Below are positions 63,959-64,000 of a DNA stretch of 64,000 nt, piece by piece; the first letter of the stretch is position 1, and every line of letters begins with the position of its first letter. Below the pieces are notes generated by a model that searched no databases, was not told the DNA's origin, and saw only the letters and a program-made list of their open reading frames with translations. A program made the position numbers and the translations under genes. Origin of the DNA: DASYLJ01 sp964432595 (GTDB lineage Bacteria; Desulfobacterota; Binatia; DP-6); the NCBI GenBank assembly GCA_964432595.1, contig CAYSOF010000024.1, forward strand, positions 42,453-106,452, given 5' to 3'.

Positions 63959-64000
63959 CCGAAACTGACCCAGTCGCCGGTCTGAAACTGACCCACCCCA
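63959..64000. mobile_element. Terminus of an insertion sequence (IS21-like?)
   Basis: GAAACTGACCCA occurs twice as a direct repeat, at 63961-63972 and 63984-63995, 23 bp apart, and the sequence runs to the window edge. Multiple copies of such TGACCCA-type repeats are characteristic of the ends of IS21-type elements. The repeats interrupt the glutathione S-transferase gene. The family name is a recollection of such ends, not a match that could be tested. Confidence 0.45.

Overview
The window is 64 kb of very high-GC bacterial chromosome. Nearly every gene shows strong G/C third-position bias, genes are tightly packed with 4-nt stop/start overlaps, and GTG starts are common. The content is PdxS/PdxT vitamin B6 synthesis, many acyl-CoA and CoA-transferase enzymes, a luciferase-like F420-type oxidoreductase, a YCF48/RND/DUF1329 operon and many secreted Cys-rich or beta-propeller proteins. 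This fits an uncultured deltaproteobacterial or Binatia (Desulfobacterota/Binatota)-like lineage. That placement is inferred from gene content only, because no rRNA or tRNA gene was seen.

Layout. 0-2.5 kb: a partial secreted HExxH protein and a thiolase-like/Zn-ribbon fusion. 2.6-3.9 kb: a lower-GC Fic gene behind three phased palindromic operators. 3.9-9.1 kb: pdxR-like regulator, pdxS, pdxT and a two-component system, apparently one transcription unit; both two-component genes seem to start at CTG. 9.1-11.7 kb: a scarred hotspot with an IS91-like transposase remnant, a DUF4143 ATPase and a frameshifted remnant. 11.7-28.2 kb: a large ATPase/TPR regulator, then mostly exported proteins (caspase-like protein, HtrA protease, S15 hydrolase, phosphodiesterase, two beta-propellers, Cys-rich proteins) plus thioredoxin 2. 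28.2-31 kb: enoyl-CoA hydratase, then a lower-GC, translationally coupled cassette of three unknown genes, the best candidate for an undescribed system.

31-38 kb: an operon of YCF48 propeller, RND transporter, DUF1329 protein, acyl-CoA dehydrogenase and amidohydrolase, which looks like envelope transport of a hydrophobic compound coupled to CoA-dependent catabolism. 38-45 kb: acyl-CoA ligase with MFS transporter, two tiny envelope proteins, LLM oxidoreductase, CoA transferase and Uma2 nuclease. 45-50.5 kb: Lhr helicase overlapping a Nei-type DNA glycosylase. 50.5-59.8 kb: a tandem degenerate receiver protein, sulfotransferase, two related XRE regulators, another acyl-CoA dehydrogenase and a CHASE/PAS hybrid histidine kinase in an operon with a receiver and an XRE protein. 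59.8-64 kb: CoA transferase, PqqC/TenA-like protein, SDR, Nudix hydrolase, DUF6868 protein and a glutathione S-transferase cut at its 5' end by what looks like an insertion-sequence terminus.
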